Assembly (NCBI GenBank): GCA_937896105.1
Contig: CALBKR010000422.1
Coordinates: 1-26,206, forward strand
From: an uncultured Bacteroidales bacterium
GTDB taxonomy: Bacteria > Bacteroidota > Bacteroidia > Bacteroidales > Bacteroidaceae
DNA: 26,206 nt
Reading direction: 5' to 3'
The position numbers and the translations under genes are program-made. Shown here one piece after another: positions 1 through 8,374 of the stretch. Numbering within the stretch: the first letter of the stretch is position 1; the number at the start of each line of letters is the position of its first letter. Under the pieces are notes generated by a model, which saw only the letters and a list, made by a program, of their open reading frames with translations, was not told the DNA's origin and searched no databases.

Positions 1-1
1 C

Positions 2-451
2 GATGTCTGCGATTATGTCACTGATGCCGATTTCGTGGTAGAGGTGCTCGAACGCTATATAAAGCCGGCCGAAAATAATCTGCGCAACGCACCTATTGTT
101 GTTGCCGGCGGTTACGGAATGGGCAGCAAGGAGAATTTTGACAAGCTTTTCACGCTTGCACAACTGTTGCACGGCGAGGTGGGCGCGACACGCGCGGCCA
201 TCGATGCCGGCTTTGTCTCCTCCGACCGCCAGATAGGCTCAACCGGCCTGATAGTGCGCCCCAAGGTGTATATAGCCTGCGGCATATCCGGTCAGATACA
301 GCACGTGGCAGGTATGCAGGAGAGCGGAATCATCATCGCCGTGAACAGCGACCCTGATGCTCCGATAAACGCCATTGCCGATTATGTGATAACCGGTAAG
401 GCCGAGGAGGTTGTCCCTAAATTAATAACATTCTATCAGCAGAAACAATGA
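2..451 (+). CDS. etfA: Electron transfer flavoprotein alpha subunit, C-terminal part (5' truncated by window)
   Basis: This is the C-terminal FAD-binding domain of ETF alpha, the soluble flavoprotein that carries electrons from acyl-CoA dehydrogenases to the respiratory quinone pool or other acceptors. The reading frame is open from base 2, so the gene begins upstream; about 149 of the usual 320-340 residues are visible. Seen directly are the family's FAD-domain signatures in order: GGYGMGSKENF, GATRAAIDAGF, DRQIGSTG and ACGISGQIQH, then NSDPDAPI near the C-terminus. The beta subunit (etfB) is expected just upstream but lies outside. The stop overlaps the acyl-CoA dehydrogenase start as ATGA (448-451), which implies translational coupling and fits ETF serving that enzyme. 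The internal GTG at 35 is not a real start because homology extends upstream of it. Confidence 0.95.
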   Translation, partial: DVCDYVTDADFVVEVLERYIKPAENNLRNAPIVVAGGYGMGSKENFDKLFTLAQLLHGEVGATRAAIDAGFVSSDRQIGSTGLIVRPKVYIACGISGQIQHVAGMQESGIIIAVNSDPDAPINAIADYVITGKAEEVVPKLITFYQQKQ

Positions 452-2148
452 ACTACTATAAAGAAAATAGGGAACTGCAGCATTTCCTCCGTCATCCGCT
501 GTTGAGGCGTATCGTGGAGATGAAGGAGCGCGGATATTCGCAGAGTGCCGGGTTTAACTATGCTCCGTCCGATTTCGACGAGGCAATGAAGGGTTACGGG
601 ATGGTGCTTGATATGGTGGGTGAACTGTGCGCCGATGTCATTGCTCCCAATGCCGAGAGAATAGAGAAAGATGGCCCGGTGCTCGATAATGGACGTGTGA
701 AATTCGCTCCTGCTACCGAGGAAAATCTCGACCTCTTCCGCAAGGCCGGTCTGATGGGAGTGTCGCTCCCACGCTGCTATGGCGGCCTCAATTTTCCGAG
801 TGCGGTATTTACAATGATACAGGAACTTGTCTGCCGCGCCGATGCCGGTTTCGGCAACCTCTGGGGCTTGCAGGATTGTGCAGCTACGATATATAATTTC
901 GGAACTGACGAGCAATGCGACCGCTACCTTCCGCAGGTTTGTGCCGGTGCTACAATGTCAATGGATCTTACCGAACCCGATGCAGGCAGTGACCTGCAGA
1001 GTGTGCGCTTGAAGGCAACCTTCAGCGAAGAGGATAACTGTTGGTATCTCGATGGCGTGAAACGCTTTATCACCAATGGCGATAGCGACATACATCTTGT
1101 GCTTGCACGAAGTGAAGAGGGTAGTGTCGATGGCCGTGGCCTCTCGCTGTTCATCTGCGAGAAGAGTTGCGGCAGGGTAAAGACCCGCCGCATTGAGGAC
1201 AAGATGGGTATCCACGGTTCGCCGACCTGTGAGGTGGTGTTCGACCACGCTCCTGCCGAACTGTGCGGCAACCGTCGTATGGGACTTATAAAATATGTGA
1301 TGTCGCTGATGAACGGTGCCCGTTTGGGTATTGCAACCCAAAGCGTGGCTTTGGCACAGGCTGCATACAGTGAGGCTCTGGACTATGCACGCTCGCGCCG
1401 TCAGTTCGGCAAGGCGATAATAGAAATGCCGCCTGTATATGATATGCTCGGCAATATGAAGGCACGCCTTGACGCATCGCGCAGCTTGCTTTATGAGACG
1501 GCGCGTAATGTGGATATGAGCTACCAGTTTGCCGACCTTGCACGTGAACGCACTCTATTGCCCGAGGAACGTGAGGAGTCAAAGGTCTTCTCGAAAAAGG
1601 CCGATGCTCTGACACCGCTCATCAAGGGTATGGGCAGCGAGATTGCCAATGTCAATGCCTATGATGCTGTGCAGGTGCACGGCGGTTCGGGTTATATGCG
1701 TGACTATCTCTGCGAGCGTCTCTACCGCGATGCACGTATCACATCAATATATGAGGGAACAACCCAGTTGCAGGTGGTGGCTGCGATTAGGTATGCCACA
1801 AACGGTTTCTATAGCCAGCTGTTGGGCGAGTATCTTGCCGTAGAGATGCCCGATAGCCTGCATCCGCTACGTGAACGCGTGGCAGCAATGGCTGCGCGTT
1901 ATAACGAGGCGCTGGAGACAGTTGCTGCGCACGACAATCAGGAGGTGCTCGACTTTCTCGCACGTCGCATATACGAGATGGCAGCCTACTGCATTATGGC
2001 GGCGTTGCTCCTTGGCGATGCTGCAAGCGATGAGGAACTGTTCGCATCGTCGGCAAACCGTTTCGTGGCGTTGGCCGAAGCTGCAGTTGCCGGTCACGCT
2101 ACATATATAGGCAATTTTACAGTGGAACTACTAAAACAATATAAATAA
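448..2148 (+). CDS. Acyl-CoA dehydrogenase (FAD-dependent, long form with C-terminal extension)
   Basis: Oxidises an acyl-CoA to the trans-2-enoyl-CoA, passing electrons through its FAD to ETF, whose alpha subunit is encoded immediately upstream. Visible marks are LTEPDAGSD (residues 174-182, FAD/substrate region), the RRQFGK helix of the C-terminal alpha domain, QVHGGSGYMRDY, and IYEGTTQLQ, in which E436 aligns with the catalytic base of the family. At 566 residues it exceeds the ~380 of medium- and short-chain enzymes. It has an N-terminal extension and about 115 residues after the catalytic core, as in the long acyl-CoA dehydrogenases found next to ETF genes in Bacteroidetes. Chain-length specificity cannot be judged from sequence. 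The start is fixed by the 4-base overlap with etfA; the stop shares one base with the next ATG (TAATG). Confidence 0.93.
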   Translation: MNYYKENRELQHFLRHPLLRRIVEMKERGYSQSAGFNYAPSDFDEAMKGYGMVLDMVGELCADVIAPNAERIEKDGPVLDNGRVKFAPATEENLDLFRKAGLMGVSLPRCYGGLNFPSAVFTMIQELVCRADAGFGNLWGLQDCAATIYNFGTDEQCDRYLPQVCAGATMSMDLTEPDAGSDLQSVRLKATFSEEDNCWYLDGVKRFITNGDSDIHLVLARSEEGSVDGRGLSLFICEKSCGRVKTRRIEDKMGIHGSPTCEVVFDHAPAELCGNRRMGLIKYVMSLMNGARLGIATQSVALAQAAYSEALDYARSRRQFGKAIIEMPPVYDMLGNMKARLDASRSLLYETARNVDMSYQFADLARERTLLPEEREESKVFSKKADALTPLIKGMGSEIANVNAYDAVQVHGGSGYMRDYLCERLYRDARITSIYEGTTQLQVVAAIRYATNGFYSQLLGEYLAVEMPDSLHPLRERVAAMAARYNEALETVAAHDNQEVLDFLARRIYEMAAYCIMAALLLGDAASDEELFASSANRFVALAEAAVAGHATYIGNFTVELLKQYK

Positions 2149-2717
2149 TGGAAAACGAGAACAAATATCTGCGTGTGGCATATACACTTTTGTCACACCG
2201 TGATGGAGAGTGTGAAGAGGTAGAGAAGACAACCCGTGAGCAACCTTTTGCCTTCCTGACAGGGGTAGGTTATACTCTCGATGCATTTGAGGAGAATCTC
2301 AAGAACCTGAAAAAGGGTGATAAATTCGATTTTACCATCCCGTTTGCCGATGCATATGGCGAGTACGACCCCGACCACGTACAGGATTTTGACCGTGAGG
2401 TGTTTACTATCGACGGAAAGTTCGACTCGGCACATATCTATGCCGGTAATGTTGTTGAGATGATGCGTGCCGACGGTTCTCCCATTCTTGGTACAGTGAA
2501 AGAGGTTACTCCGCTTAAGGTGGTGATGGATTTCAACCATCCTCTTGCAGGATGCGACCTGCAGTTTGTGGGTAACGTGGTAGAGGCACGTCCGGCGACC
2601 GAGGCTGAGCTAAAGAAATTCTATGATTCGCTCAAGGCTTCGTGCAGTTGTGGCGGCGGATGTAGCGGTTGCAACGGCAATTGTGGCGATGGCGGGTGCG
2701 AAGGCGGCTGCCACTAA
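2148..2717 (+). CDS. slyD: FKBP-type peptidyl-prolyl cis-trans isomerase, SlyD-like, with Cys-rich metal-binding tail
   Basis: Cytoplasmic prolyl isomerase and chaperone of the SlyD group. The FKBP core is split by the insert-in-flap chaperone domain: residues 1-70 with GDKFDFTIPFADAYGEYD, the flap insert around 75-125, then the returning FKBP strand MDFNHPLAGCDLQFVGNV (127-144). The last 24 residues (166-189) are almost only Gly, Cys, Asp and Asn, with seven cysteines and a terminal histidine. This resembles the His/Cys-rich tails that let SlyD bind nickel or other soft metals. Here the tail is Cys-dominated rather than His-dominated, which suggests thiophilic metals such as zinc or copper(I); that is inference. 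The start codon overlaps the previous stop (TAATG), so it is probably co-translated with the dehydrogenase, although no functional link to fatty-acid oxidation is obvious. Confidence 0.9.
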   Translation: MENENKYLRVAYTLLSHRDGECEEVEKTTREQPFAFLTGVGYTLDAFEENLKNLKKGDKFDFTIPFADAYGEYDPDHVQDFDREVFTIDGKFDSAHIYAGNVVEMMRADGSPILGTVKEVTPLKVVMDFNHPLAGCDLQFVGNVVEARPATEAELKKFYDSLKASCSCGGGCSGCNGNCGDGGCEGGCH

Positions 2718-2724
2718 TGGATAA

Positions 2725-2730
2725 AGGAGA
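2725..2730 (+). promoter_or_regulatory. Shine-Dalgarno site of aroC
   Basis: AGGAGA lies 7 nt before the ATG at 2738. A strong SD is notable because most other starts in this window have only A-rich leaders. It fixes the aroC start and allows independent initiation after the 20-nt gap from slyD. Confidence 0.6.
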
Positions 2731-2737
2731 TTAAGAA

Positions 2738-3823
2738 ATGAACAGTTTTGGCAGGATATTACGTCTGACCACCTTCGGCGAGTCGCACGGGGTGGCAATA
2801 GGCGGTGTGCTCGACGGTTTTCCGGCTGGCGTTGTCATCGACGAGGAGTATGTCCGGTATGAGATGCAGCGTCGCCGTCCGGGGCAGAGTGCTATAACGA
2901 CATCACGTGACGAGGCCGACGAGGTACAGTTCCTGTCGGGCATTTTTGAAGGGCGTTCCACAGGTGCGCCCATTGCCTTTATTATAGCGAACAGCAATAG
3001 CCGCAGTGGCGACTACGACAATTTGCGCGAGACTTTCCGCCCGTCGCACGCCGATTATGTATATGACCGCAAATATGGCATACGAGACCATCGTGGTGGT
3101 GGGCGCTCTTCGGCGCGCGAGACGGCAGTGAGGGTATGTGCCGGTGCTTTGGCAAAGCTTGTGCTGAGGCAATTGGGCATTGTCGTGACCGCTTATACAT
3201 CGCGTGTGGGCGAGATTTCTCTTGCCGGTGATTACACGGTGTACGATTTGTCGATGGCCGAGAGCAACGCTGTGCGTTGCCCGGATGCCCCGACGGCTGC
3301 TGCAATGGAACAGCTGATAAAGGATGTGAAGCGTATGGGCGATACCGTCGGCGGCATTGTTACCTGTGTGGTTAAGGGTGTGCCGCTTGGTTTGGGTGAG
3401 CCTCTTTATGGTAAGTTGCAGGCATCGCTTGCATCGGCTATGCTGTCAATAAATGCGGCAAAGGGGTTCGATTACGGAAATGGCTTCGCTGCAGCGACAG
3501 GCCGTGGCTCGCAGCAGAACGATATCTTCTACAACGATGGAGCAGGCATTGCGACACGTTCCAACAATAGTGGCGGCATACAGGGCGGTATATCGAATGG
3601 CAACGACATCTATTTCAGGGTTGCCTTCAAGCCTGTTGCGACGCTGCTTATGGAGCAACCTACGGTTACAAAGGACGGCAAGGAGACAACACTGCTGTCG
3701 CGTGGCCGTCACGACCCCTGCGTGGTACCGCGTGCGGTGCCGGTCGTCGAGGCAATGGCAGCTTTGGTGCTGCTCGACCACTATCTGCTCGACAGGGCAG
3801 GAAGAGATATCTCTTGTAAATAA
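2738..3823 (+). CDS. aroC: Chorismate synthase
   Basis: Last step of the shikimate pathway: anti-1,4-elimination of phosphate from 5-enolpyruvylshikimate-3-phosphate to give chorismate, using reduced FMN. At 361 residues it is full length. Family signatures appear in order: [17 protein letters not shown] near the N-terminus, [15 protein letters not shown], the [18 protein letters not shown] block, GRGSQQND and [13 protein letters not shown]. Histidines in the GESHG and [10 protein letters not shown] blocks are the ones expected in the active site. It is preceded by a good SD and ends with TAATG coupling to the next gene. Its position between a prolyl isomerase and a membrane protein, away from other aro genes, looks like a mixed housekeeping operon rather than an aromatic amino acid operon. 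Confidence 0.97.
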   Translation: MNSFGRILRLTTFGESHGVAIGGVLDGFPAGVVIDEEYVRYEMQRRRPGQSAITTSRDEADEVQFLSGIFEGRSTGAPIAFIIANSNSRSGDYDNLRETFRPSHADYVYDRKYGIRDHRGGGRSSARETAVRVCAGALAKLVLRQLGIVVTAYTSRVGEISLAGDYTVYDLSMAESNAVRCPDAPTAAAMEQLIKDVKRMGDTVGGIVTCVVKGVPLGLGEPLYGKLQASLASAMLSINAAKGFDYGNGFAAATGRGSQQNDIFYNDGAGIATRSNNSGGIQGGISNGNDIYFRVAFKPVATLLMEQPTVTKDGKETTLLSRGRHDPCVVPRAVPVVEAMAALVLLDHYLLDRAGRDISCK

Positions 3824-6597
3824 TGAATAGATATAAACAGAACACAAATATGAAACAAAAGAGGCAAGAGCAAGTACATAATGACGGGGAGCGTAAAAAC
3901 GCTTTCAGTGTCAAGCCCGTGTTGTCTAAAACAACTGCGGGGCTAAAGGCATTGCCGGGTTATCTGTCGTCTAAAACCACTGCGTGGCTGAAGGCTTTGC
4001 CGGGATATCTGTTGGGGCATTTGCCTGCAATAATTTTCTTCATAGCAGTGTGGGCTTTGCTTGCATTCTATGAACCGGCTCTGCTGTTCCGCGTGAACGA
4101 ACTGTCGGTATTCCTGTACGATGATATGTTCTATAACGAGATGGTCTCTGTGCCGGCCGGTCATCTCTATTATGTAGCGAGCTGGTTTGTGCAGTTCTTC
4201 TATAATCCGGTGACCGGAGCTGCCATATATGTAGTGCTTCTGGCACTCGTGTACCGGCTCACATACAGGGTGTTCGACATAAGACAAAAATACAGCTACA
4301 TAGCATTGCTGCCGGTTGTAGCTCTTCTGGCATCAAATACACAGCTCGGCTACTGGATTTTCTATTTGAAGATTCCGGGATATTACTATGTGGCTCTGCT
4401 TGGTGTAATAGCCTCATTGTTGGTGGCATGGATTGTGAAAATATCGCATCTCTACCTTAAGCCGTTCCTTGTCGCGGCCTGGATATATTTTGCCTATCCC
4501 TACATCGGCATATATGCAATTGTGTCCGGTGTGATTATCGGCATACATTCACTTTGTCTGGCAATAGGCCGCAGAAAAGGTGTGAAGGGCATCTCCATTT
4601 CGGCATTTGCTGTGGTCGTAGCTGCAGTGATGGCATATCTTGTACCTCCGATGTATTATACACGCTATACATCGATACCCATCGAAGAGGTTTATACGGC
4701 AGGAGTGCCGGCGTCGCAGTGGAAGAGGGAGCACGTCCCCGACAATGAGAGGAAAGAGGATGTGGTTTCTATTGTCAATGGGCTCAATGGCCGTATCGGC
4801 TACCCGACAGAAAAGGAACTTACAAGATTTAAATTCAATATTGAGGGTGCCTTCTCGGAAAAGGCTCTGGCTACAGCCAAGACAGAACTGTATGATTGCA
4901 GCAATATAAACCGTCCTGCAGACGGAAAAGCGTACACCTTTACGTTCATAGCCAAGGATGGGAATGAATATTATCTGAATGAGACCGGCGGAAAGTTGTC
5001 TGCAGTAAAGAGAGAAACCAAGACGACGCTGCCTGAATCGGCACATTTTGTCTGCGTAGCCGATAAGCAGATAAAGAGCCTTGCAACGTTCCGTTCACAA
5101 AGTGGCAAATATCTTGCCTGGAACATAGAGCAGGATGCGGGCGGCAAGCGATATTCGGCACAGCTGGTTTCATCACCTTCGGACGGGAACGCACGTTGTA
5201 CCGTAGCAAAGATGCAGAAAGAGGGTGATGTGCAGGTTGCCGGCAATGAAGAACTTTTCGGAGTCGTAAATCTCTTGGTGTTTGCCAACGATGCCTCCTT
5301 TAAAACCAATGTAAAGCCATTGCTCGTTGCCGGTTTGAGCGGTGTGCAGCCTTCGGGTTCGGATGAGCCTGTGCTGAATGGGACACACACCTCGGCACTA
5401 CGCATAGAGGAGGTCGGCTTCAAGCCGAAACCCTTCTCCTTGTCAATGAAGGAGAGATCCCGTTGGTATGATGTCAATTTCTATTGGATACCGTTCTATT
5501 TGCTCTTGTTTGCGTTTGTAGCGATGGCTGTTGCACCGGCAATACCTTTGCGTTGTCCGGAACGTTTGAAGAGAATCAAGGCAACCCCATATGTTATTAT
5601 GGGTGTTACAGTGCTGCTGATGGCAGGATTTGCATATCTCTTCTGGTACAACAATGTGAATTTCCGCATCGAGAACAAACAGAATAAAGCTATGTGGGAC
5701 GAGGATTGGGAACTTGTGGCCGAACTTGCCCGGGATACGGATGAACCCACGCGTCAAGTGGTTATGAACAAGAATATAGCCTTACTAAAAATGAACAGCT
5801 CGGGAGACAAGATGTTCAGTTATCCCGATGGCAGCGCCGAGATTGAGGCTCCTGTTGCCGTGCGCCTGGCACAGACAGGCGGCAAGATGGCCTATTTCCA
5901 ATATGGCAAGTTCAATTTCTGTTACCGTTGGTGCGTTGAGGATGCTGTCGAGTATGGCTGGAGAATCGAGTACCTGAAGCACGCGGTGCGCTCGATGCTG
6001 CTTTCGGGCGAGTACAGGCTTGCCGAGAGATATATAAAGATACTGAAGCGCACGAAATATTATGCCGAGTGGGCTGGCGAGATGGAGGAATTCATCAAGA
6101 ATCCGGAACTCATAGAAAGAGAAACGGATTTCAAAATGCCGCTGGCAATGACCTGCTACGATGATTTTCTTGATGTCGACGAATCATATGTCGAGGCTTA
6201 TCTGACGAAGAACCTGACAAACACTACCGATAAGATGTCAAAAGTCTATGTTGAGGCTGCTTTGGCTGCAGTGCTCACAAGGAAAGATAGCAACTCCTTC
6301 TGGCCATTGTTGAGCTATTATGTCAACACGTTTAATCCCAGGGTCTTGCCAAAGCATTATCAGGAGGCGGTACTGCTCTTTATGAATTTGGACAAAGGAC
6401 GTACTGTGCAGGTGCCTCAAGCGTTTATAGAGAGATTTATCCAGATGCAAACCAGTAATAGAATGAATGCCTTCTTGCGTCTGGTTTCGCAGCATAAGGG
6501 TAAGACCGAATCGGAAATGGCACCCGATTTCAAGAGTGATTTCGGCGATACCTATTTCTACTTCTATTTCTTCGTACGTAATATAAAGACAAACTAA
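3823..6597 (+). CDS. Large polytopic membrane protein, DUF6057-like, with extracytoplasmic beta-rich domain and helical C-terminus
   Basis: Function unknown. The layout resembles the Bacteroidetes DUF6057 membrane proteins; I make that assignment from memory of the architecture, so it is moderate. A basic N-terminal segment (1-34) is followed by an exact-phase 15-residue duplication (35-64). A hydrophobic block with about seven membrane segments spans 64-276. A long soluble loop (about 280-548) appears built of three related beta-rich repeats. Two more membrane helices lie at about 553-575 and 588-608. The last ~300 residues are alpha-helical with TPR-like spacing (e.g. 715-760). At 924 residues it is long, probably because of the loop. 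The ATG at 3823 overlaps the aroC stop (TAATG); the ATG at 3850 (residue 10) is a possible alternative start. It is followed 19 nt later by the propeller lipoprotein, a pairing that suggests a joint envelope role. Confidence 0.75.
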   Translation: MNRYKQNTNMKQKRQEQVHNDGERKNAFSVKPVLSKTTAGLKALPGYLSSKTTAWLKALPGYLLGHLPAIIFFIAVWALLAFYEPALLFRVNELSVFLYDDMFYNEMVSVPAGHLYYVASWFVQFFYNPVTGAAIYVVLLALVYRLTYRVFDIRQKYSYIALLPVVALLASNTQLGYWIFYLKIPGYYYVALLGVIASLLVAWIVKISHLYLKPFLVAAWIYFAYPYIGIYAIVSGVIIGIHSLCLAIGRRKGVKGISISAFAVVVAAVMAYLVPPMYYTRYTSIPIEEVYTAGVPASQWKREHVPDNERKEDVVSIVNGLNGRIGYPTEKELTRFKFNIEGAFSEKALATAKTELYDCSNINRPADGKAYTFTFIAKDGNEYYLNETGGKLSAVKRETKTTLPESAHFVCVADKQIKSLATFRSQSGKYLAWNIEQDAGGKRYSAQLVSSPSDGNARCTVAKMQKEGDVQVAGNEELFGVVNLLVFANDASFKTNVKPLLVAGLSGVQPSGSDEPVLNGTHTSALRIEEVGFKPKPFSLSMKERSRWYDVNFYWIPFYLLLFAFVAMAVAPAIPLRCPERLKRIKATPYVIMGVTVLLMAGFAYLFWYNNVNFRIENKQNKAMWDEDWELVAELARDTDEPTRQVVMNKNIALLKMNSSGDKMFSYPDGSAEIEAPVAVRLAQTGGKMAYFQYGKFNFCYRWCVEDAVEYGWRIEYLKHAVRSMLLSGEYRLAERYIKILKRTKYYAEWAGEMEEFIKNPELIERETDFKMPLAMTCYDDFLDVDESYVEAYLTKNLTNTTDKMSKVYVEAALAAVLTRKDSNSFWPLLSYYVNTFNPRVLPKHYQEAVLLFMNLDKGRTVQVPQAFIERFIQMQTSNRMNAFLRLVSQHKGKTESEMAPDFKSDFGDTYFYFYFFVRNIKTN
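3925..4014 (+). repeat. Tandem 45-bp in-frame duplication in the DUF6057-like gene
   Basis: Two adjacent 45-bp units (3925-3969 and 3970-4014) encode SKTTAGLKALPGYLS and SKTTAWLKALPGYLL, residues 35-49 and 50-64. The copies differ mainly at third codon positions plus Gly/Trp and Ser/Leu changes, so the duplication is not brand new and has been kept in frame. It lies just before the first membrane segment and gives two amphipathic basic stretches. Confidence 0.85.
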
Positions 6598-6616
6598 AAA
6601 CTAAAGAGCGCTGACT

Positions 6617-8128
6617 ATGAAAAGCCTTTCTAAATATCTTTTTGCCATAGGTGCATTTGTCTGCATAGCTTGTTCCGAGAAACAGCCTGCAATTCCATCA
6701 GAATCGGTTCCTGTGGATTCGGTTCCGGAAATTTACCCGGATTATACAGATGTCGTTGTGCCCTGCAATATTGCCCCTCTTACATTCAGGATAGAGGAGG
6801 ATGGTTCCGATTTTGTAACCCGTTTCACGGCCGGAAACACGCAGGCAGTTTATGGCGGGCGCGAGGTTTGTATCTCGAGCGGTGATTGGAGAATGCTTCT
6901 TGCGCAAGCGTTGGGCGACACCATAAAGGTTGAGGTCTTTGCCGAGAGCGGCGGCAAGTGGAATGCTTATAAGAGTTTCCCGGTAATAGTTTCAAGCGAC
7001 AGCATAGACCCGTACATCTCGTATAGGTTGATACCGCCGTCATATGTGGCGTACGAGAAATTGACAATTTCGCAACGTAACCTGTCCAATTATGATGAGA
7101 AGGTAATATATAGCAATAAACTCGTCTCGTCCGAGCCCGACGGGCAATGTATCAACTGTCACGCCTACAAGAACTACAAGACCGACAATATGCAGTTCCA
7201 CGTGCGCCAGTATCTTGGCGGAACGGTTTTTGTACATAACGGTGTAGCGAAGAAGGTGAATATGAAGACCGATTCGACAATTTCCGCCGGTGTATATCCC
7301 TTCTTTAACCCTAAATATGATGTCGTGGCATATTCGGTGAACAATACCGGACAGATATTCCACACCAAGAATCCCAATAAGGTGGAGGTGCAGGATCAGG
7401 CGAGTGATGTCATAATCTATGACCCGGTAAGGGAGGTGGTCACTCACGTGGCAAATGCCCCCGATTGTCTTGAGGTGTTCCCTGCGTGGTCGCCCGATGG
7501 TGAGATGCTCTACTACTGCTCGGCCTATTTCCCCGACCGTGACAAGGATATGCCTCATGTCGAAGAGATGATACGCAATTACAAGGATATCAAATATGAT
7601 GTCCTGCGTCGTCCCTGGAATCCTGTCACCGGCGAGTTTGGAGCTGTCGATACAGTGTTTGCAGCCTCGGAGATTGGCAAGAGTGCAACATTCCCCCGCA
7701 TATCACCTTGTGGCCGTTATCTGCTGTTTGCGCTTGCCGAGTATGGCTGTTTCCACATCTGGCACAAGGATGCCGACCTCTATGTAATGGATCTTGCCAC
7801 ACCTGAGGTGTGGCCGCTCGAGAAGGCTAACTCGCCCTTCCCCGAGAGCTACCATGCCTGGAGCAGCACAGGCAAGTGGATTCTGTTTGCCAGCCGGCGC
7901 GACGATACCAATTACAGCCGCCTGTATATTGCGCATATGAATGATGACGGAACAAGCGACAAGGCTTTCCTTCTGCCACAGAAAAACAGTGAGTTCTATG
8001 ACTATTTTGACAGGTCTTATAATGTTCCGGAATTTATGGTTGAGCCGGTCAGAATTTCTCCTCACGATTTTGTGGAGGTCGTCAAAGGCGATGCTGTAAA
8101 TGTTAAATATTCGTCCCAATTCAAATAA
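6617..8128 (+). CDS. PD40/TolB-like beta-propeller lipoprotein with CXXCH heme-type motif
   Basis: Envelope lipoprotein of unknown function. The N-terminus is a lipoprotein signal with the cysteine at residue 19, followed by SEK. Residues ~35-135 form a beta-rich domain. CINCH at 178-182 matches the CXXCH motif for covalent heme c attachment. The remainder carries PD40-type propeller blades: FFNPKYDVVAYS, VFPAWSPDGEMLYY, TFPRISPCGRYLLF with the following LYVMDL strand, and YHAWSSTGKWILFASRR. The WSPDG-type turns are diagnostic of TolB/PD40 repeats. It sits 19 nt after the DUF6057-like gene and is the last gene before a terminator. A c-type cytochrome role would need a heme lyase system encoded elsewhere; alternatively the two cysteines may be structural. 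Propeller assignment is secure, heme binding is not. Confidence 0.8.
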   Translation: MKSLSKYLFAIGAFVCIACSEKQPAIPSESVPVDSVPEIYPDYTDVVVPCNIAPLTFRIEEDGSDFVTRFTAGNTQAVYGGREVCISSGDWRMLLAQALGDTIKVEVFAESGGKWNAYKSFPVIVSSDSIDPYISYRLIPPSYVAYEKLTISQRNLSNYDEKVIYSNKLVSSEPDGQCINCHAYKNYKTDNMQFHVRQYLGGTVFVHNGVAKKVNMKTDSTISAGVYPFFNPKYDVVAYSVNNTGQIFHTKNPNKVEVQDQASDVIIYDPVREVVTHVANAPDCLEVFPAWSPDGEMLYYCSAYFPDRDKDMPHVEEMIRNYKDIKYDVLRRPWNPVTGEFGAVDTVFAASEIGKSATFPRISPCGRYLLFALAEYGCFHIWHKDADLYVMDLATPEVWPLEKANSPFPESYHAWSSTGKWILFASRRDDTNYSRLYIAHMNDDGTSDKAFLLPQKNSEFYDYFDRSYNVPEFMVEPVRISPHDFVEVVKGDAVNVKYSSQFK

Positions 8129-8169
8129 TATTTTAACAAACATTTGTTAAAAAGTTGAAACTCAGATTT

Positions 8170-8217
8170 TCTCCCGTTTTCTTGCGAAAAATGCAAAAAA
8201 CGGGAGATTTCTTTTTT
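8170..8217 (+). terminator. Intrinsic terminator after the etfA-to-propeller operon
   Basis: Perfect 11-bp inverted repeat TCTCCCGTTTT (8170-8180) and AAAACGGGAGA (8197-8207) with a 16-nt loop, followed by a T-rich run (TTTCTTTTTT). It lies 42 nt after the propeller lipoprotein stop and isolates that operon from the fasciclin/Sus locus. Confidence 0.85.
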
Positions 8218-8259
8218 GAAATGTGAAAAAAGACTCCTCAGGCCGAAAAAAAAAAGGTA

Positions 8260-8294
8260 TTTGTGCGAATATTTATTTAAAAGTCTTATTTTTG
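8260..8294 (+). promoter_or_regulatory. Putative Bacteroidetes-type promoter of the fasciclin/SusCD operon
   Basis: TATTTTTG at 8287-8294 matches the -7 consensus TAnnTTTG. A TTTG at 8260-8263 could be the -33 element, but the 23-nt gap is slightly longer than the usual 19-21. An A-tract lies just upstream (8246-8255). The predicted start is near 8301, giving a leader of ~75 nt with a small GGGC/GCCC hairpin (8307-8321) and then an A-rich unstructured stretch before the ATG. The intergenic region 8129-8374 holds nothing else I recognise. Confidence 0.6.
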
Positions 8295-8374
8295 CACGTT
8301 ACCTATGGGCTAATTGCGCCCTGATGCGAAATGTTTAAAAAAACAAAAAAATAATAATTAATAAAACTTGTATT

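Noticed and set aside
436..915. Minus-strand ORF of 159 residues opposite the acyl-CoA dehydrogenase start
   Set aside because: No recognisable domain; it lies antisense to a strongly supported enzyme and looks like a frame shadow. The same applies to the other antisense and alternative-frame ORFs within the aroC, SusC and SusD genes.
8305..8313. Minimal uORF ATG-GGC-TAA in the leader of the fasciclin/Sus operon
   Set aside because: Only two codons, no SD, and such triplets are frequent by chance; no evidence of attenuation.
8307..8321. GGGC/GCCC hairpin near the predicted transcription start
   Set aside because: Four-base stem only; too weak to call a riboswitch or regulatory structure without conservation.
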